64,000 nt of DNA from Neoscytalidium dimidiatum (lineage: Eukaryota > Ascomycota > Dothideomycetes > Botryosphaeriales > Botryosphaeriaceae), in the NCBI GenBank assembly GCA_037367355.1, contig CM074700.1, positions 3,410,001 to 3,474,000 of the forward strand, written 5' to 3'. The notes beneath the pieces were generated by a model, which saw only the letters and a program-made list of their open reading frames with translations, made no database searches and was not told where the DNA came from. This document shows, in pieces, positions 1 through 11,359 of the stretch (its first letter is position 1; each line of letters starts with the position of its first letter). The translations under genes and the position numbers were made by a program.

Positions 1-545
1 TCAGGCTTGTCACCGTCAACAAGTTCCCTCTTCTTTTCTGTTTCTGGTCGGTGGCTGGAATTTACAGCTCCCCGTTGATCAACAGCAAGCTCTGGTGCTG
101 CATTAAGGTACGGAGCGAAGAGAAGATTGATTCAATCTCTTGGCATCTCTCTAGTATCTCCTATTCCTTCTTGATTGCGGCGATAGACCTCCATGCCTTC
201 TTGATGAAGACCTCCGGGATTGGGACCAATCTGTCAAGTACGCTCTGAAGGTCTGTCACTTGGATGGTTGCTTCTACAAGCAGATTCTGCGCAAAAGTCA
301 ATCTGCGGCTGGGATATCGCACCCGCCAACGTCGGCTCGGGGCCTGTGCTAGGCGCTTCGAGATCAGCCCTGGTTCCTCCGGCGAGAATTAAGGTCTGGT
401 CTAGCTGTCTCCGGGCCCTCTTAATTTTGCGGGGAACGTGCTGAAGGTCGAAGCAGAAACTCGACAAGCTGACGAGGACACGGGTCCCAACATCGAGAAA
501 CTAGACTGCCCCCAGCGACAATTCCGATGACTTCGGCCTTGTGTT
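1..545 (-). pseudogene. Decayed fungal STAND/NLR N-terminal domain (PigL_N-like), runs off the left edge
   Basis: Read on the minus strand, three pieces in different frames resemble the helical N-terminal domain found on many fungal STAND proteins. Near 540-490 there is AEVIGIVAGGS, like the usual start of such proteins but with no ATG in front. Around 470-380 is a helical, basic stretch (LSSFCFDLQHVPRKIKRARR). Around 290-80 is a stretch ending KKAWRSIAAIKKE, stop, EILERCQEIESIF, which fits the family's 'W-x-x-K-E-x-E-I-L-x-R-I-E' end. Two frame changes and at least one in-frame stop (about position 130) mark it as broken. The rest of the gene, if any remains, lies left of the window. The family call is from pattern memory and is moderate. 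Confidence 0.45.
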
Positions 546-999
546 CAGACGGGAAGAAGTGGATGCGAAGGATTCAAGTCACATTCGTTGGAAGAGAAAA
601 ATAATAGAGGAACAAAAATGATGATGGAGAGAAGGAGAAGCAAGTTGATGACGCAGCTTGTCATCAAAGAATAGAAGAAAGAAGAGAAGAGCAAGGCTGG
701 GCGGTGCTTTTCTCGTGTGCAGGACAAAGCGATTGATATACCGCAGCGTCCGAACTCCAGTAGCTGACAGATACGTGTCAGGCATCCTCGAGGCATCCTT
801 CAGCCTGATCCAAAGTTATGCCTCATTGGATCTGGATTCTGCATGTAAGCCTCGGAAAGTACTGGCATGCGTTCAACGAGCATATAATCACGTACGTGAA
901 TATTCCCATAGCTGCGCGAATGCGAAAGTAGAACCAACAAATTTGCGACCAAGGCGGCCACGGTTACGCCTTCACTTGATTGTGATATCAGCAATAGAC

Positions 1000-2436
1000 C
1001 TATTGTTCGGCTTCATCTGCTGCCACCTCCGTCCGACTCGCTGCTGCTTCTGCAGCCTTGTTGGCTTGACTTTCTGCAGCGCTACTGGCGGCATCAGCTT
1101 TGCTGGACTCTTGTACTTCGCCGAGCCCTTCAGCCTTCTCCTTCTCCGCTTCCTCAGCGGCAGCATTTTCCCTTTCATTTTCCTCGTCATCCTCTTCGCC
1201 AGTGTTCTTCAGTTGTCCGCCTTTCCTCTTCGGGATGACCTTCATGAATGCCTCCCCCCAATCACCACAGGCCAGCCACCGCAGCATAATCTCGTTGACA
1301 TGATTTGTCGCCAACACGCTGCGGCTATTCATTTGTAGAAACTCGCCAATGGGCAGCTTCGCCGTTTTGATGCCCCTCTCTGTTGCGCGCTTGTGACATA
1401 TGCCCTTGTATCTGTTCTTGTCCACAAGGCCGCCTATGATATACGTGCTATACGGCTTGAGTTCGTGGAGAACTTCCGTTCCTTCCGAAGAGAGATAGAT
1501 AACCTCTCCCTCTTTGTCAATACCTGATGCAGCTTGGGCTTCATCTGTACTTTCAGCAGCCACGTCTTTCTTCTTCGCCGCAATTTCTGCCAATGCCCCT
1601 GCCAACCTTCCTCCTTCCCTCTGATCCTTCATCCAGTCTTTAGCTTTCTCCGCAACCTCCACGAAGTCCTCCTCGAAAACCCTGAACCCTTTCCACGACT
1701 TGTAATGCTGTTTCAACAGCCCATCAAACCGTTCCTTCAACTGCCCGCCGAAGCTCGACACAGCCAGATGCGCTCTAAACGGCGCGTTCCGATTATCCGA
1801 ATAGCTCCTCGTGATCTGCTGCCCCAGACTCTTCATCTCCTTCTCCATCATGAGATCATCAAACGAGCAGTCGAAGATGAAGGTGATCGGCAGCTGCACG
1901 GCCTTCTGGCTGCGCAGCTTCTCCTGCTGCTCGCGCTGGTGCCTGTGCGGGTGGTCGAGGCCCGGTTCTGCCGCTGTGCCGTCTCCCGACGCGCCCTGTT
2001 GTTGCTGCTGTTCGGCGTACGCCTGCCGCTTCCGCTCCTTGCGCGCCTTGTTCTTCTCTTTGCGTAGGGCTTTGCGCGCGTCGCGCCCGGCTTCCCATTC
2101 TTGCTGCCGCTTCAGCTTCTTCCAAGCTGACTTGGTCATGCCGGGCGGCGGGCCCGGTTTAGCGGGGGTTTCTGTTGCAGCTGCGGGCGCGGAGGCGGCG
2201 TCGTTGTCCACGTGCTTGTCGTCTGCCATGTCCATAGCATTGTCGTGGTCGCTGCCGTCTCCCTGCGTATTTTTGGGCGCGGATGCGGTGTCGGCGGGCT
2301 GTTTCTCGCCGGAGGTGGTCGTCGTCGCGGAGCCATTGGCAGCGTCCGCGGGGCCGGACTGTACGAAAGTAGCTTCCTCGTGCTGCGGAATGTGCTCGCG
2401 CTTCTGAAGCTTCGCGGGTCTCTCGTCGTCCGCCAT
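1000..2436 (-). CDS. trm10: tRNA (guanine(9)-N1)-methyltransferase, TRM10
   Basis: A single-exon 478-residue protein. TRM10 methylates N1 of guanosine 9 in tRNA with S-adenosylmethionine, using the SPOUT knot fold. Residues about 90-150 are Lys/Arg-rich (PPPGMTKSAWKKLKRQQEWE, then KARKERKR), as usual ahead of the catalytic part. The core runs from ITFIFDCSFDDLM through YIIGGLVDKNRYKG, which holds the conserved Asp of the family, to SVLATNHVNEIMLRWL. The last 80 residues are an acidic Ala/Glu-rich tail. The frame is open 25 codons further upstream, but the ATG at 2436 (MADDERPAKL) is the better start, since the extension would run into the shared promoter. It is divergent from the GRIM-19 gene, 310 bp away. 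Confidence 0.93.
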   Translation of the reverse strand: MADDERPAKLQKREHIPQHEEATFVQSGPADAANGSATTTTSGEKQPADTASAPKNTQGDGSDHDNAMDMADDKHVDNDAASAPAAATETPAKPGPPPGMTKSAWKKLKRQQEWEAGRDARKALRKEKNKARKERKRQAYAEQQQQQGASGDGTAAEPGLDHPHRHQREQQEKLRSQKAVQLPITFIFDCSFDDLMMEKEMKSLGQQITRSYSDNRNAPFRAHLAVSSFGGQLKERFDGLLKQHYKSWKGFRVFEEDFVEVAEKAKDWMKDQREGGRLAGALAEIAAKKKDVAAESTDEAQAASGIDKEGEVIYLSSEGTEVLHELKPYSTYIIGGLVDKNRYKGICHKRATERGIKTAKLPIGEFLQMNSRSVLATNHVNEIMLRWLACGDWGEAFMKVIPKRKGGQLKNTGEEDDEENERENAAAEEAEKEKAEGLGEVQESSKADAASSAAESQANKAAEAAASRTEVAADEAEQ

Positions 2437-2746
2437 GGTTTCGGCAGCGGTGTTCGTGGGTGTATCGAGCCGGGGGGTTTTTGCTCGAAAGGTGTGACGT
2501 TCCCGCGCCAAAAATTATTATCCTTCGCCCGCCCGTGCTCGGCGGCCCGAAGAAACGCCGACGACCCTCCAAGCTTCGACAGTCGTCGACCTCTCACGGC
2601 GAACGCATTCCGCATTACCGCCCGCACACCACCACCACCACGACGTCCTAACCCGCCACGCCGCGACGACCGACGCACCCCTGCAAGGCGACGGAGCCGA
2701 CCGATACCGACCCAATTGAACAAAGAAAAGAGCCTCGTCTTCCAAC
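2437..2746. promoter_or_regulatory. Bidirectional promoter between TRM10 and GRIM-19 genes
   Basis: This 310-bp gap separates two divergently transcribed housekeeping genes, so it must hold both start regions. I see no TATA box; the DNA is GC-rich with a CACCACCACCACCACGACG stretch near 2630. Assignment is from gene orientation only. Confidence 0.6.
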
Positions 2747-3333
2747 ATGCCGCAGGACATGCCGCCCATCGGCGGCTACGAGCCGGTGCAGTACAAGCGC
2801 AACCTGCCCGCGCGCGGCTTCCGGCCCGCCGTCTACCTCGCCATCATGGGCGGCATCATGACCTACGGCTTCTACCGCGTCGGCCAGGGCATCCGGGAGC
2901 ACAAGTACGCGCAGCCCCTCCCCATATTTCCCCCCCAGGCAGGATTGATGATGGAGCGACGAGTGGGAAGAGAAGGGAGGAGGGGAGGGAAGAGAGGATG
3001 GAGCAGGGAGATGCGGTTGTTGGGATTGTGCTGACGGATGCCGTAGTGAGCTCGCCCGCGAGAAGATGTGGTCGCGCATCCACCTCATCCCGCTGCTGCA
3101 GGCGGAGGAGGACAGGGATCAGGTTAGGCGGTACTTGGCCAACCAGGCCCGCGAGAAGGAGTTGCTCGGCGCTGAGACGAATGTTTACAACAGCGACAGG
3201 TGGGTTTGCTCCTATGTCTTGAAGATCAGTTCCAATTGGGGCCGGGATCACGATATGTTTAGATTGGCGCTGATGTCTTGTCTGCAGGTTCGTGCGGCCG
3301 ACTTTCGCTGCTACCCCCAGGGAATCCAACTGA
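2747..3333 (+). CDS. NADH:ubiquinone oxidoreductase subunit GRIM-19 (NDUFA13/B16.6)
   Basis: Accessory subunit of mitochondrial complex I in the inner membrane. Exons 2747-2904, 3047-3199 and 3288-3333 join in phase to a 118-residue protein, the usual fungal length. It starts MPQDMPPIGGYEPVQYKRNL, has one membrane helix (AVYLAIMGGIMTYGFYRVG, residues about 29-47), then the charged helix with AREKMWSRIHLIPLLQAEED and ends NSDRFVRPTFAATPRESN. Intron 1 (142 nt) splits an Asn codon; intron 2 is 88 nt. The splice choice is supported because it recreates the conserved REHNELAREKMW and SDRFVRPTF junctions. It shares a short promoter with TRM10 on the other strand. Confidence 0.95.
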
Positions 3334-5550
3334 GGGGATGCTTGTACGAATTTTGGAGAGGAAAGAGAAAGCAATGCTTTGATGGATGGGTGTATATATC
3401 CGGATGGGCTAGAGCAGATCCACCGGTTGAAGAGCGCCGATGTGGAAAGGGATATCAAATCTCATGGATTCATGCGCATCAAACGTGATCTTTCATTTTC
3501 CTCCACTTCAATTCTCTTATCTAATACCTCGACGTTGGCCACGTCGTTCGCCACGTCGTTCGATGACACTGAAGCCGCACCTTTCTGCAATGTGAACGCC
3601 CTCAGCCGTCCTGATCTACGCGTTTAGTTGAGTACTTTTGATCTTTATCAGATGCTCAAGCTATCGGCTATTTTGCGTCCTTCCTGCCTTCCGCACACAT
3701 TCTGCCCTCGTACGCCAATATTGTAGTGAGCTGTGCTGACAGCAAGCTGAGCCATATCCTGATACAGCGCAGACAGCCAAAGTGGTCGCTCATCCGCTCC
3801 GTCGGTGCGTCTTTCTCCAACAGTTTCTTCCTCAAGTCCCCACGCAAGGTGAAGATACTCAACGAAAAAGCTACCATCAACAACATGAGCAGAGGAGCAA
3901 ACTCCACTCTTTCGCGTCAGCTCGAGGCAGTGCAATACGAGCGACACTGTGGTCAGCGACATCGAGCGGAGCCCGAGAGGCCACCGACGCGAGGTCCAAA
4001 AACGAGATTAATCACAGATGCCCCCGTAGGAGCGTTCTAGAGATTAATCTAAAAAGAACAGTTACTACACGTGATCTAAGCCAGAAGGCAAAGAGAGCTG
4101 AAGAGAAAAGAGGTGTTGAGGTCGAGGGGAGGTGGTATTATATAGGGAGAGGTGGACAAAAGGTAGGTGGCCGCGTGCGAGGTGTGAATGCAGGGTCCGC
4201 TCGTGGCGGTAGGCGGAGGTGCCAGAATAGGGCATTGTGATGCGGTTGGAAGCCGCTTGGGCATCTCATGATGGCTCTGGTTGGTGTATACATGTGAATA
4301 TAGTCGAATTGGTAGTTGATCTGGATGCGTGATAGCTATAAATGTACAGTATCATGTGAAATACTCAGAAAAGAAGCAACTGACCTCCATTAACCTGTGC
4401 GTAGGGGAATGACCCCGTGATACTAGCGAATTGAGAAGGCACAATTGTTGGTGATGGCGCAATAATAGGAAATCATGGGTCAGAAGCGGCTGGGTGGCCT
4501 GTGACTTAGGGGAATAGCAATCCAATTGCATGTGTGGGCATTAAGAATGCCGTCATGGCCATCACCAACATGTATTGTCCCCATTTGAATGGAACCTGGG
4601 AGGTCTATCAATGATATTGCTGAAAGTAGATTTGTAACACCACTTCCCGTGGCGGAAACAAAGTGTTAGTCTGGGCAAATAGGTTTCCGCACAAAGAAGA
4701 GAATCTCCTGAAAAACATGTCAAACTTCGCACTGCATGTATTCACTGACTTGCATAGTTCACTTCAACACCACAGACCAGCTGCTGAATCAGACCGCTCA
4801 ATACTTGGCAGAAAATCAGTCCAGGAGCAACAACTGACCAAGGGTAGACCCTACAGCATTGATAACGGCCGGAGCGGATCCGTACCAGCAAACGCATGAA
4901 CATTGCCACCAGACCGCATAAGCACCACCGTATCCTCGATCCGGACACCGGCCAAGTCATCCCGCGCACGCAACGATTACATACATGACCAACAGCGTCT
5001 CAAAAAGCGAAGCGATGCATGCAGCAGCATGTGGGTCCGTGGCCTATCTGGTCTTCTTGGGCACGATGTCACAGCGACTGGTGAGGCACTTATGCACAGG
5101 AGCTTGCCTTCTTCTCCCGAAAACAATATCGTATGCCTGGCGGTATGCTGGAGTCCGAAGGAGGAAGCATGACGTTGATGCAGGGCGCTGCGTGATCTGC
5201 GGCAGGGGTGGCGGTCAGGGGATATCCAGCAGCTCGGGTCTGGTGGGGGGTGAGGTCACCGAGTCACAAGCGCGTCCCGAGGAAAAGGGTACGGAAGGGC
5301 GACATGCAGGATGAGATTAGCGAGGAAGAGTCCGGAGGCTAAGCCTGACGAAAAGCGAGAAGCGGAGAGGAAGGAGCGTTTCGAAGGAAATACGTTTAAG
5401 TCCGGGTATCGTAAAAGAAGCATCTCTATCTAAGTAGCCGACACTTTGATCCTTTTTAAGAAAAGACTGTACCCGCAGCGTAAATGAAAGAAGTGCCGTT
5501 AACTCCGGATCAGAACACCGTTCTAATCTCCTCATTCATTCGTTCATCCA
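3334..5550. other. Intergenic, no gene recognised
   Basis: About 2.2 kb between the GRIM-19 stop and the SAT4-type gene stop. The open frames here (for example 3782-4240 plus, 3648-3962 minus) overlap one another on both strands, start without context and resemble no family I know. The first few hundred bases are presumably 3' untranslated sequence. I see no repeat or transposon signature. Confidence 0.5.
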
Positions 5551-7019
5551 TCATCGACTCGCCGATCTGCTCCCGGCACTGCTGCTTCCACCTACACTCC
5601 CCTTCCTCCTTCCTCCGTCCTCTCTCGCCGCCACTCCACCTCTCACCTCTGTCACGGTTGCCGTGACGACATCGTTCCTCAACCCCAAGACCATATCCCT
5701 CTCCTTCCCGCCCTCGACGCCAAACTTATCATCACACACGCTCGGCGTTGTGGGCTGGCCACTCTCGATGTCGTAGTCCACCTGGCGCCAGATCTCGAGA
5801 GGCATACTGGTCCCGTGCTCGCCATAGCTGCTGTTAATCGCCTCTTGGCTATTGTTGCTGCCGCCATGTGCCAAGATGCCAGGCTGGGTAGACCCTGAGT
5901 GCAGCGAATGCAGCGTGCGGTCCCTGACAGAGCGCAGCCTACTGAAATGCTGGGAGCCGCCGCGGCTCTTGCGGCGGCCACTTTTGGTGGTAGGGGTCTG
6001 CATGCTGGTCTTGTTGCCGTACTCGTCGTACATGTACTTGCTCTGCCCTTTCGAGCGCGACGCGCTGTTCGTCCAGGACCCGCCGAGACCCGTGGCGGCG
6101 AGGAGCTTGCGGAAGAGCGGCCAGCAGCAGGTAGCGTTGGCGACGTAGATGCCCGTGCTACTCTCGCGCACGTACCAGATCATGTAGACGGTGGAGCCGG
6201 GCAGGATCCAGTTGTACGTCTTGTTGAGGACGGCGGCGACGACGTTGAACAGGCCGAGCGAGAAGACGGCGCACAGCATAAACTTCTTCTTGCGCTTCAT
6301 CTGCGCCTTCCAGATCAGCGGGATGGGGATGAAAATGAGCAGGATGTCCGACGAGGTGTTGAAGACGAGGATCGTGATGCAGTAGTGTCCGTAGTTGGCG
6401 CACTGCGGGTTGGACGGCGGCAGCGCCCAGTACTGGTTGAAAGGCCGGCACCACACGCCAAAGAAGGTGATCTGGATGATCAGATAGCCGAGCACGACGT
6501 AGCCAGCGACGATCTTGTTGAAGAGGTTTTCGCGAAGGCCTTGCGTCATGCGGTGGTAGAGGATGAGGAGACTCGCTTTGGTGCCCCATTGCGCGTGGAT
6601 CATGCATTGCTCAACGGCCAGGGTGATCTTGCTGCCGAAGATACGGCTTTGGACTTCCGCGGGGTCGGCTAGGACGGTTTCCAGCTCGGCTGGATCCATG
6701 AGATTGCTCGCGTAGCGGATGTTAAAATTGAGCAGGACTATCAGTGCTGTATAGAAAAGAAAGGTAACGGTCATGACATAGTCGTCCGCTGGTTTCGGTC
6801 AGCACGCTACATACGGTCGAGACTGCGGAAATACTCACAAGCAAGTTGCCTGATGGAACCTGTAGTAATTGATCTCGACCATCTAGAAACTGTCAGAAAT
6901 GTCTCGGGGTGTGCTTTCTATGAAACTTACAGTCTGCCAATGAAAAATAGAAATGCGAAAACATAAAAGCAAATGCTCTCCACGAGCACCTCTTCATGGC
7001 TCGGGTCTCCCTTCGCCAT
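5551..7019 (-). CDS. SAT4/rhodopsin-like fungal integral membrane protein
   Basis: Three exons on the minus strand, 7019-6931, 6882-6839 and 6788-5551, give 456 residues. Both introns are short (48 and 50 nt) with good GT/AG ends, and splicing restores the family motif ASDDYVM after the first membrane helix. Seven hydrophobic helices fill residues 1-260 (for example GYVVLGYLIIQITFFGVWC and ILLIFIPIPLIW). The CRPFNQYWALP loop, a Cys in SNPQC and the helix with DILLIFIPIPLIWKAQ are typical of this fungal family (Pfam 'Rhodopsin, fungal'). The 190-residue C-terminal tail is Ser/Arg-rich and probably cytoplasmic. Function is unknown; relatives are treated as receptor-like or of undefined role. 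The N-terminus could be longer: a possible upstream exon lies at 7877-7799. Confidence 0.85.
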
Positions 7020-10000
7020 AGCGAAAGGTACCTCAGTCAGACCAATGCGGTACGGCCGAGTACTGTGTGAGCGAAAAGCTCAAAGGCGGGACTTTGCGGA
7101 GCCCCCAGAGGCTAGTTCCGCATACAAGCCTGGAAAAGCTTTGACCGGGCGGCGCGAACGATGGAGAAGCGGGCGGCAGGCCGGAAAGATAAATAAGCAG
7201 GCGAAGTCAATCGACTGGCGGGGCGTGGGCCGCGAGCGAGCGGACAAGTAGGGCTCGAAGGGCTGAAAGAAATGCGAAAGGGCGGAGAGAGCGGAGGTCA
7301 CAAGAGGGCACGGAAATGCTCGGCTGACTGCAGTTTGTGTAGCGTGTGATCGTGCTCCTGCTCGGGCATTGATGATGAGTCGGTGGGTCTTTTCTTCAGT
7401 CGCCGGGAATGGCGTTATGGCAGAAAATCAATATTCGGGAGGAAGTCAAAGACAGAATGGGGAATGAGTCGAGGCGCTGTGCCGGATGGGGCAAAAGATG
7501 GACTGGCTATGGGGGATCCCAACGCACAAACTCACAGCAATGACGATGGCCGGAAGAAGACGCGGTGTGGACAGACAAGCAGGTGCTGACTCTGGACGGA
7601 AGAGTGTGCTTGTGCAATAGAAGTGGTAAGATGCTGTGGTACGTAAGAGACAGCTGCTGCCTGTGGTCACGGCATGGCTTTTTTGATGTAAGACGGAAGT
7701 CGAGAACAAGACGACGACGACAAGATGACAACACGGCAAGACGACAAGACGGCTTTCCAAGCGGCACGGCAGGTTAAAGGGCTCAGTGGGATTCTTACCG
7801 TTGGCCTGGCTCCGGATAGTCCCTGGGGCGGGGGGCAATTCGGGGGCGCCATTGGCTTGGGGCTCGACGGTCGCCATAGAACAAGCTGCCCTATCAGGCG
7901 AAGGGCGCGAGGCAGTGTGCTCTGAGGAATGCGGACGGGGCTTGCGAGTGGGCCCGCGGTGATGGCGCGCAGAGCAGGCTATGCGGTTCGCAGGCGTTGC
8001 GGCCGGCGCTTTGCCGGAACGGGCGCCAAAACGTGGCCGGCAGGCGAAGCATTTTCAGGGCCCGGATCAGTGATTTGCGCCTGCCCTACGCGACTCGTTG
8101 GCCGAGCTTAGTGGCCCTCTAATCCTCCTCCATTCCACACCATCACTCAGCCTGCCCACTGAGCCTTTGCGGTAGCACCAGCCCTCCCCGACGATCGCCA
8201 TGACCGTTCGCCCGGCCGTCCGCAAGCCTCCCGACTGCCGTTGCCGGCTGCCACCGCCGATCTCTGTGCCGGCGAGCGCGCACACGACCAGCGAACGGTC
8301 AAAAAGCCCCAGCTCCGGCGCCGGAGTCGACTGCACGCCACTTCAGCCGCACCGCACTTGAACCCATCAAGCCTCTGCCGCCTCTTTCCTTCTGACGCGG
8401 CCCTTGCCCCCAATCAAAACTCTCCGCTGCTGCGCCGCCTCTGCGCTTCGACCTCGCCCTGACAAGTCCCTTTGACATGCCAGAACCACCCCGTCTCGCT
8501 ATCGTCCGTTGCCGGCACGAGCGATGAAAAAGGACGCCACAACGCCTCTGCTCCCTTCCATCGTCTTCCGAGCTCACCCAGCACTCCACATGCTCAAAAG
8601 GGGCCCCGTGCTAGCGGAGCAGCTTCGCTCACGCTCGGCCGGACTTCCTGCGTGCCGTTCCTGACGGCTGGTTGCTTTTGCATCGTGAGGTTCAACTGTT
8701 GTCCCGAGCGGCCACGCCGTCGCTACGTCGGTGCCCTTAGCCTTCCTTTCGCTCACTTTCTCTCCCCCACTGCGGGAAAACACCGCGAGGAAAGAGGAGG
8801 ATGCTCCTGCAGATCCAACGGGCTTTCTGGCATCAGGTTGGGGCCATGATGTGACGGCTGCCATATGCTCCGGCTGCCAGCTTGCGAGATCCGATCGAAC
8901 GCTGGATCGAGAGCGAGACGTGCAGGCCAACTTCCAAACGCAGACTTTGCTGCAGAAAAGCCAAGACGGCGCAGCCGTGCGTGCAATTGGATGTTGGAAA
9001 CCTCGAAGACTGGCTGACTGCTCGCTTTCTCCTGCGGCACAGCAGAGCAAACCGTCCCTGCATCATGCAAGGCACAGCACAGCACATCTGTCCCATCGCG
9101 ATGACAATAATTCGCTACCACCCCTCAATCTGCCGCAGCCACAAATGTCTCGACCTTCCCTTATCCCTCGTCCGACGTTCACCCAGCGCTCCTCTCCCGC
9201 CAATAACGCCTCGTGCCGCAGCCGACTTGCCCTTATCACCTCCCCCGCGCCTCAAACCACACCACAATGCAAGAACTGCACCAAGCTAAAAAAAAAAACC
9301 ACAGGCATCCAGGCGGTCCTACGCCTCCCCTCATCCGCCGCGGGCGCTTGCCCATTAGCACTCTCGGCACGCTGGCCCCCGAACCACAGACACACGATTG
9401 CGTTTCTACGCCGCCGCCGAGCTCTTCCGAAAGGATTCCCGTAGGATTTCATCGTGATTGGGTCTTTGCGCGAGCCGACCACCTCGAACCACGGCTTATG
9501 GGCCGAAGCCACCACACGTGAGAATATGCACGAGCATTCTAGACCGACTCCTGTCTTCCTAGGTCCCTGAGTTCTTTTGGCAGCACCTACGTATTTAAGT
9601 CCCGTGGCATGGAAAGTGTAAGCACATTGCAGTAGCGTAAAACCTGCGCGTCAGAGAAGAGCGCTTCAAGACCCTTGATCCCCGTCTCTTCTCCACTTTC
9701 TCGCCGCTGGAGTGTAGAGAAAGACCGCTTTGACACCCGTGGAAGACGATAGTAAAGCATATAGGACCATGGTTCACCGCACATGGCCAGCTCCGGCCAA
9801 GACGCCAGCGACAAGCAGATGCACAAGATAAGCGCCGGGCCAAGTCGGCGGGTGGCGTACTTTGCGCAAGAAAGGAAGAGAAGAACACACTAGAAGAACT
9901 ATGGGGGATGCACAAGACAGTCCGCGCTTTCGGCAAATCTTTTTTATCAACCCCTCCTCCCCTAACGATCATACACTACGCCAGGACTGACGAGTCTATG

Positions 10001-11359
10001 TACGGGTACGCTAGACGCCCGCATACAAGCGCGATTCTCCACTTCGGCTTTTCTCGCGGAGGTTTCCTACGCATGCGCGCCCATCATGCCTCGTCGCTAC
10101 CCCTTTCCCCGGCAAATGGGGAGGCTTTTTAAGGTTGAACTTAGGCGAATTTCGTCAGTGAGCGGAAGGGACTAATGCCGACGATGGGGTTGAGCTATTG
10201 TCGACGCTTGCGGGTGCCGGTTTCCGAGTGCGTAGGTTGGTGCGCAGGCGTCATTGTTGCAAGGACTGAGGGGGAGGAAAGATGGATCTGCGTGATTTTC
10301 CGCAGGGCTGTTGGGGAGGTCGCGTAGATGGGATCGTAAGATGGGGCTGGGGCCTGGCTGCGTGTGCGGTGGTAAGTGCCGGAAGTAGGACCTCCCCACG
10401 ATGTCTTTGTCAGAGATGCCACAGCTCGGACATGGCCCCGGGGGAGCTTTTTGCGGCTTCGTGTTGCGCACGTACGTCTAGCTTTGGATGATTGAAGGAC
10501 GGAGATCGCAGTGATCAATTGATTACCAGGGACTCTCCGCCTTCCTCTTCGCTCGGGCGCAGTAAGTGGGCCAAGTGTACAGGAGAAGACGTAAATATAG
10601 AAATCAGAAATATCTGACCTAGTCACAGCCCTTCCAGCGCGGTGTGCACCCTCACGAATCAAGCACGGGAGAATTAACAAAGAGTCGATCAATTTATACG
10701 AACTGGTCAACGCGGTTGTTACAAGTATATGGACACCTGTTCGCCTTGGACGACGCGTTTACATCATGTGTAGTCGCCACGTTGGCGCAGCAGGTGTGCC
10801 GACTACGAAAGTGCTCTCTCGGCGGGGCGACTACGAGTCAGGAGCATCAATATGTGTAGGGCTGATAAGGCGAGCTGGGCAGGAGGGCAGCCAGGCAGGT
10901 TGGCAGGCTAGGCAAGAACGCAAGGTCGACATGGAGGAAAGGATGGGGATTTGGGATGGCGATGCTGTGCGAGCAGAGGTGTTGGGGCAGGCCAGTTGGG
11001 TGGCGGTGAGTGTGTACTAGGTTTCCACTATTGCATCAGGTACTCTTCTTTAAGCCGATCGCTCGAGAGGAAATTGTTGCCGCTGAAAGGAGTACTAGTA
11101 CAGATAGCAGCTGGTCTACGAAGTAGTAACTGAAGCTTCGCGAGTACTGGGCGACAGACTAATGCTTTCACTCTACCAGTTCACGCGGTGATGATGCTAA
11201 AGTGAAAGGAGACAAGTTACCGTAATTCATATCATCGTCATACAGTATGTAGTAGAAGCTTCATCAGCCTTTGTAACTGCAGAATTCGTTCACCTTTCCC
11301 CGCCCACCTTCAGCTATCCACCACCTCCCAACGCTCACTGAATCATTCCCATCACCTCC
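7020..11359. other. Long intergenic stretch without a recognisable gene
   Basis: About 4.3 kb. It holds a possible orphan exon at 7877-7799 (minus), with a clean GTAAGA donor and the start MATVEPQANGAPELPPAPG. Otherwise the open frames (such as 8472-8849 plus, 8574-9050 minus, 10195-10710 minus) are short, overlap on both strands and match nothing I know. An 11-base A run lies at 9288-9298. It may hold long promoters or untranslated or non-coding transcripts; the sequence alone does not show which. Confidence 0.45.

Noticed and set aside
4076..4264. Small minus-strand frame in the region after GRIM-19
   Set aside because: Competing frame on the plus strand (3782-4240) and no similarity on either strand.
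5899..6672. Long plus-strand open frame
   Set aside because: Antisense shadow of the SAT4-type membrane protein gene, Arg/Glu/Asp-biased as expected from high GC at codon position 3.
10172..10471. Minus-strand 99-codon frame with a CPSC pair near the N-terminus
   Set aside because: A single CxxC and Pro-rich text are not enough for a zinc protein; a longer overlapping frame on the same strand is equally likely to be chance.
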